From Aliivibrio_A sp016764915 (GTDB lineage: Bacteria > Pseudomonadota > Gammaproteobacteria > Enterobacterales > Vibrionaceae): DNA of 64,000 bases. This document shows, piece after piece, positions 61,429-64,000 of the stretch. The stretch is from contig OZ245058.1 in assembly GCA_965224595.1 (NCBI GenBank), positions 496,001-560,000 on the forward strand. Direction: 5' to 3'. Both the position numbers and the translations under genes were made by a program. Numbering within the stretch: the stretch's first letter is position 1; each line of letters begins with the position of its first letter. The notes under the pieces are model-generated. The model had not been told where the DNA came from. It searched no databases and saw only the letters and a list, made by a program, of their open reading frames with translations.

Positions 61429-62043
61429 ATGCTAGAAATTCGTGATCTGCACTGTGTTCGAGATGAGCGTGTTCTTTTTGAACATTTAAGTTTTTCTATC
61501 GTCTCCGGTGAGTTAGTTCAAATTGAAGGACGAAATGGCGCAGGGAAAACCACCCTTTTACGCATTATTGCCGGTTTAGGTGATGCTGATGCTGGCAAGG
61601 TATTCTGGCGAGATGAAGCCGTTCAATCTGCACGAGAAGAGTTTCACAGAGAATTGCTTTTTTTAGGCCATAACACTGGCGTAAAACAAGAGCTGACCGC
61701 ATTTGAAAATTTAGCTTTTTATCAATCCATGCATGGTGTTTCTGATCATCAAATGTTGTGGGACGCACTGGCTAAAGTCGGTTTAGCTGGTCGAGAAGAT
61801 GTATTAGCTGGTCAGCTATCTGCAGGTCAACAGCGCCGTGTTGCTTTAGCAAGACTCTGGATCAGTAATCATAAGCTGTGGGTTCTTGATGAGCCGCTAA
61901 CCGCCATTGACAAACAGGGCGTGAAAGTCCTTGAAGCGCTGTTTAGTGAGCATGCAAGAAAAGGGGGGATGGTGCTATTAACCACTCACCAAGATATGTT
62001 TTCAGACAGTGATAACTTAAGAAAAATTAGGTTGGGCTCATAG
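61429..62043 (+). CDS. ccmA: Cytochrome c maturation ATP-binding protein CcmA
   Basis: 204 residues. ABC ATPase: Walker A GRNGAGKTTLLRII, signature LSAGQQRRVALARL, Walker B LWVLDEPLTAID. With CcmB and CcmC it drives release of haem-loaded CcmE at the inner membrane. First gene of ccmABCDE. The stop (TAG) is directly followed by the ccmB ATG. Confidence 0.95.
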   Translation: MLEIRDLHCVRDERVLFEHLSFSIVSGELVQIEGRNGAGKTTLLRIIAGLGDADAGKVFWRDEAVQSAREEFHRELLFLGHNTGVKQELTAFENLAFYQSMHGVSDHQMLWDALAKVGLAGREDVLAGQLSAGQQRRVALARLWISNHKLWVLDEPLTAIDKQGVKVLEALFSEHARKGGMVLLTTHQDMFSDSDNLRKIRLGS

Positions 62044-62712
62044 ATGGTAAACGCATTTTATCAAGTTGTTCGTCGAGAGTTACTGATTGCATTTCGTCGC
62101 CAAGCTGACGTATTAAACCCGCTTTGGTTTTTCATCATCGTGATCACTCTTTTTCCATTAAGCATCGGTCCTGAGCCAAACTTACTTGCCAGAATTGCCC
62201 CAGGTATTATCTGGGTAGCGGCGTTGTTATCGGCGCTACTTTCATTAGAGCGACTGTTTCGTGATGATTTTTCTGATGGTTCATTAGAGCAGATGATGCT
62301 GATGCCGAGCCCTTTATCTGTGCTTGTGTTAGCAAAAATCATTGCCCATTGGTTATTAACGGGTCTGCCATTATTGATCATCAGTCCGCTCTTGGCGATT
62401 CTATTGTCATTAGATTGGCCAACCTTCAAAGTGATCGTGTTAACGCTACTGCTCGGGACGCCCACACTCAGTTTTCTGGGTGCTATTGGCGTTGGCCTAA
62501 CGGTAGGGTTACGTAAAGGCGGTGTATTACTGAGTCTGCTGATATTGCCGTTATATATACCTGTTTTAATTTTTGCAACATCCGCGATAGATGCAGGGAG
62601 TTTAGGTATGGCCTACAATGGCCAACTAGCATTGCTCGCTGCTATGTTGATGGGGTCAGCGACATTAACCCCTTTTGCTGTTAGCGCCGCGCTCAGAGTC
62701 AGCGTTAACTAA
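62044..62712 (+). CDS. ccmB: Haem exporter membrane protein CcmB
   Basis: 222 residues with about six membrane segments. Typical CcmB features: RRELLIAFRRQADVLNPLWF and FRDDFSDGSLEQMMLMPSPL. It is the membrane part of the CcmABCD complex. Starts immediately after the ccmA stop. Confidence 0.96.
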   Translation: MVNAFYQVVRRELLIAFRRQADVLNPLWFFIIVITLFPLSIGPEPNLLARIAPGIIWVAALLSALLSLERLFRDDFSDGSLEQMMLMPSPLSVLVLAKIIAHWLLTGLPLLIISPLLAILLSLDWPTFKVIVLTLLLGTPTLSFLGAIGVGLTVGLRKGGVLLSLLILPLYIPVLIFATSAIDAGSLGMAYNGQLALLAAMLMGSATLTPFAVSAALRVSVN

Positions 62713-62766
62713 CAGCTTAAACCGATTTTATAATTTTATTTTTACACTGAACAAGTGAGAATACTC

Positions 62767-63507
62767 ATGTGGAAGTGGCTTCATCCTTACGCAAAACCGG
62801 AAAAAACCTACAAACTTTGCAGTACGTTACTGCCTTGGTTTGCTGTGACGTCATTGTTGTGCTTAATCCTAGGATCCGTTTGGGGTTTGGCATTTGCCCC
62901 TTCTGATTATCAGCAAGGAGATAGCTTTAGGATCATTTATATTCATGTCCCCGCTGCGGCGCTCTCAATGGGGGTTTATCTGTCAATGGCCATCGCTGCA
63001 TTCATCGGGTTAGTTTGGCAGTTAAAACTGTCTGACATGGCAGCAGCAGCAATGGCTCCAATTGGCGCTGTGTTTACCTTTATTGCGCTACTAACTGGTG
63101 CCGTATGGGGAAAACCAATGTGGGGTGCTTGGTGGGTTTGGGATGCTCGATTAACATCTGAGCTGATTCTACTGTTTCTCTATTTGGGTGTGATTGCACT
63201 CTACAGCGCATTTGACGATCAAAAAACAGCAGCAAGAGCGGCAGGCATTCTGGCCATTGTTGGGGTAATAAATCTCCCCATCATTCACTATTCAGTTGAG
63301 TGGTGGAACACCTTGCATCAAGGCGCCACGATCACTAAGTTTGATAAACCTTCAATTGCCCCTGAAATGCTCTGGCCTCTATTAATAAACATGCTTGGTT
63401 TCGGAACCTTTTTTACTACCGTGACTCTTATACGTTTTCGAAATGAAATTTTGCAACGTGAAGGACACAGACCTTGGGTTAGAGACCTTGTGAGGAAAAA
63501 CGGATGA
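62767..63507 (+). CDS. ccmC: Haem-handling protein CcmC
   Basis: 246 residues from ATG at 62767 (GAGA six bases upstream; MWKWLHPYAKPE is the usual start). A GTG at 62755 adds four residues. The tryptophan-rich WWD domain is present (WGAWWVWDARLTSELILLFL), with haem-ligand histidines expected in IYIHVPAAALSM and IIHYSVEWWNTLHQ. It loads haem on CcmE. Overlaps ccmD by four bases. Confidence 0.96.
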   Translation: MWKWLHPYAKPEKTYKLCSTLLPWFAVTSLLCLILGSVWGLAFAPSDYQQGDSFRIIYIHVPAAALSMGVYLSMAIAAFIGLVWQLKLSDMAAAAMAPIGAVFTFIALLTGAVWGKPMWGAWWVWDARLTSELILLFLYLGVIALYSAFDDQKTAARAAGILAIVGVINLPIIHYSVEWWNTLHQGATITKFDKPSIAPEMLWPLLINMLGFGTFFTTVTLIRFRNEILQREGHRPWVRDLVRKNG

Positions 63508-63716
63508 AGATGCACTTTGAAACTCTAGCTGATTTTTTTGCAATGGGTGGCTATGCAATGTACGTATGGGGTGCTTTTGGCGCAACGGCATTGGCTTTAA
63601 TTTGGATTTTAGTGAGCAGTCTCCTAACTCGAAAACGCCTGTTAAAAGAGATTTCACAAAAAATTGATCGTGAAAAACGCATTCAAGACGCACAAAATTT
63701 GGAGAATACATTATGA
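63504..63716 (+). CDS. ccmD: Haem exporter small subunit CcmD
   Basis: 70 residues with one membrane helix (about 14-37, GGYAMYVWGAFGATALALIW) and a basic tail, the usual CcmD layout (FETLADFFAMGGYAMYVWGA). It helps release CcmE from CcmC. Overlaps ccmC and ccmE by four bases each. Confidence 0.94.
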   Translation: MKMHFETLADFFAMGGYAMYVWGAFGATALALIWILVSSLLTRKRLLKEISQKIDREKRIQDAQNLENTL

Positions 63717-64000
63717 ATCCAAGACGCAAAAAACGTTTAGGGTTGATCTTAGCTTTAGTGATTGGTATCAGTTCGACAATTGGTTTGATGCTCTACGCAC
63801 TCAACCAAAATATGGATCTTTTCTATACCCCGACCGAATTGGTTAATGGCAAACCTGACGGCAGTAAACCAGAAGTCGGTCAACGTCTAAGAATTGGAGG
63901 CATGGTTGTCGTAGGCTCAGTTAAACGCGACAGCGATTCATTGCGTATTAGTTTTAAAGTAGAAGATGTTGGTCCTCAAGTTACCGTAACGTATGACGGC
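63713..64000 (+). CDS. ccmE: Cytochrome c haem chaperone CcmE, N-terminal part (partial)
   Basis: 96 residues are visible before the window ends. Basic start MNPRRKKRLGLILALVIGIS with a membrane anchor, then the OB-fold body (RLRIGGMVVVGSVKRDSDSL). The haem-binding His of the family is beyond the edge. ATG overlaps the ccmD stop (ATGA). Confidence 0.95.
   Translation, partial: MNPRRKKRLGLILALVIGISSTIGLMLYALNQNMDLFYTPTELVNGKPDGSKPEVGQRLRIGGMVVVGSVKRDSDSLRISFKVEDVGPQVTVTYDG

Overview
This window is almost certainly a piece of chromosome from a marine Vibrionaceae gammaproteobacterium (Vibrio, Aliivibrio or Photobacterium type; the genus cannot be settled by eye). The evidence is a fairly AT-rich sequence, the Vibrio-type polar-flagellar gene set (FlgT/FlgO/FlgP basal-body ring proteins, the FlrA/FlrB/FlrC sigma-54 cascade, FlhF/FlhG polar placement proteins, FlaI), the ParC/ParP polar chemotaxis-array proteins beside cheA-cheB-cheW, and a ccm cytochrome-maturation operon directly behind them.

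Layout. 1-535: 3' end of lplA. 919-6082: a small accessory patch with two convergently oriented chemoreceptor genes around a single-stranded-DNA (IS200/RAYT-type) transposase gene whose surroundings carry a 15-bp inverted repeat and a triplicated 11-mer. 6083-7088: gene-poor, holding a decayed tRNA-Leu remnant and an intact tRNA-Arg(CCU). 7117-12000s: flgT (minus), flgO-flgP (plus), flgN-flgM and flgA (minus), cheV-cheR (plus). 13319-24541: flgBCDE, flgFGHIJ, an uncharacterised membrane-protein gene, flgKL. 25043-28904: three flagellin genes. 29181-35957: fliD-flaI-fliS and the regulators flrA, flrB-flrC. 36053-48683: fliEFGHIJ, fliKLMNOPQR-flhB. 48787-61174: flhA-flhF-flhG-fliA-cheYZAB-parC-parP-cheW and a DUF2802 membrane protein. 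61429-64000: ccmA, B, C, D and the start of ccmE.

How it works together. The window encodes nearly a whole polar flagellum (export gate, MS/C ring, rod, hook, filament, cap and the chaperones FlgN, FliS and FlaI), the chemotaxis signalling core and its polar anchoring. Eleven GG-N10-GC sigma-54 promoter candidates lie just where an FlrA/FlrC-driven hierarchy would need them (flgT, flgO, flgB, flgF, flgK, first flagellin, fliD, flrBC, fliE, fliK, flhA). Three TAAA-N15-(G)(C/T)CGATAA-like sigma-28 candidates lie before flgM and the second and third flagellins, giving a late FliA/FlgM-controlled class.

Most interesting points: an exact 41-residue-period triple repeat in the CheA linker next to parC/parP; the structured ends of the transposase unit; a membrane-protein gene that starts on the last T of the flgJ terminator; a hydrophobic block inside the FliD cap protein; flagellins of mixed promoter class without a flaG gene; and several unexplained perfect inverted repeats in regulatory gaps. 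I saw no CRISPR array, prophage or new multi-gene defence system.
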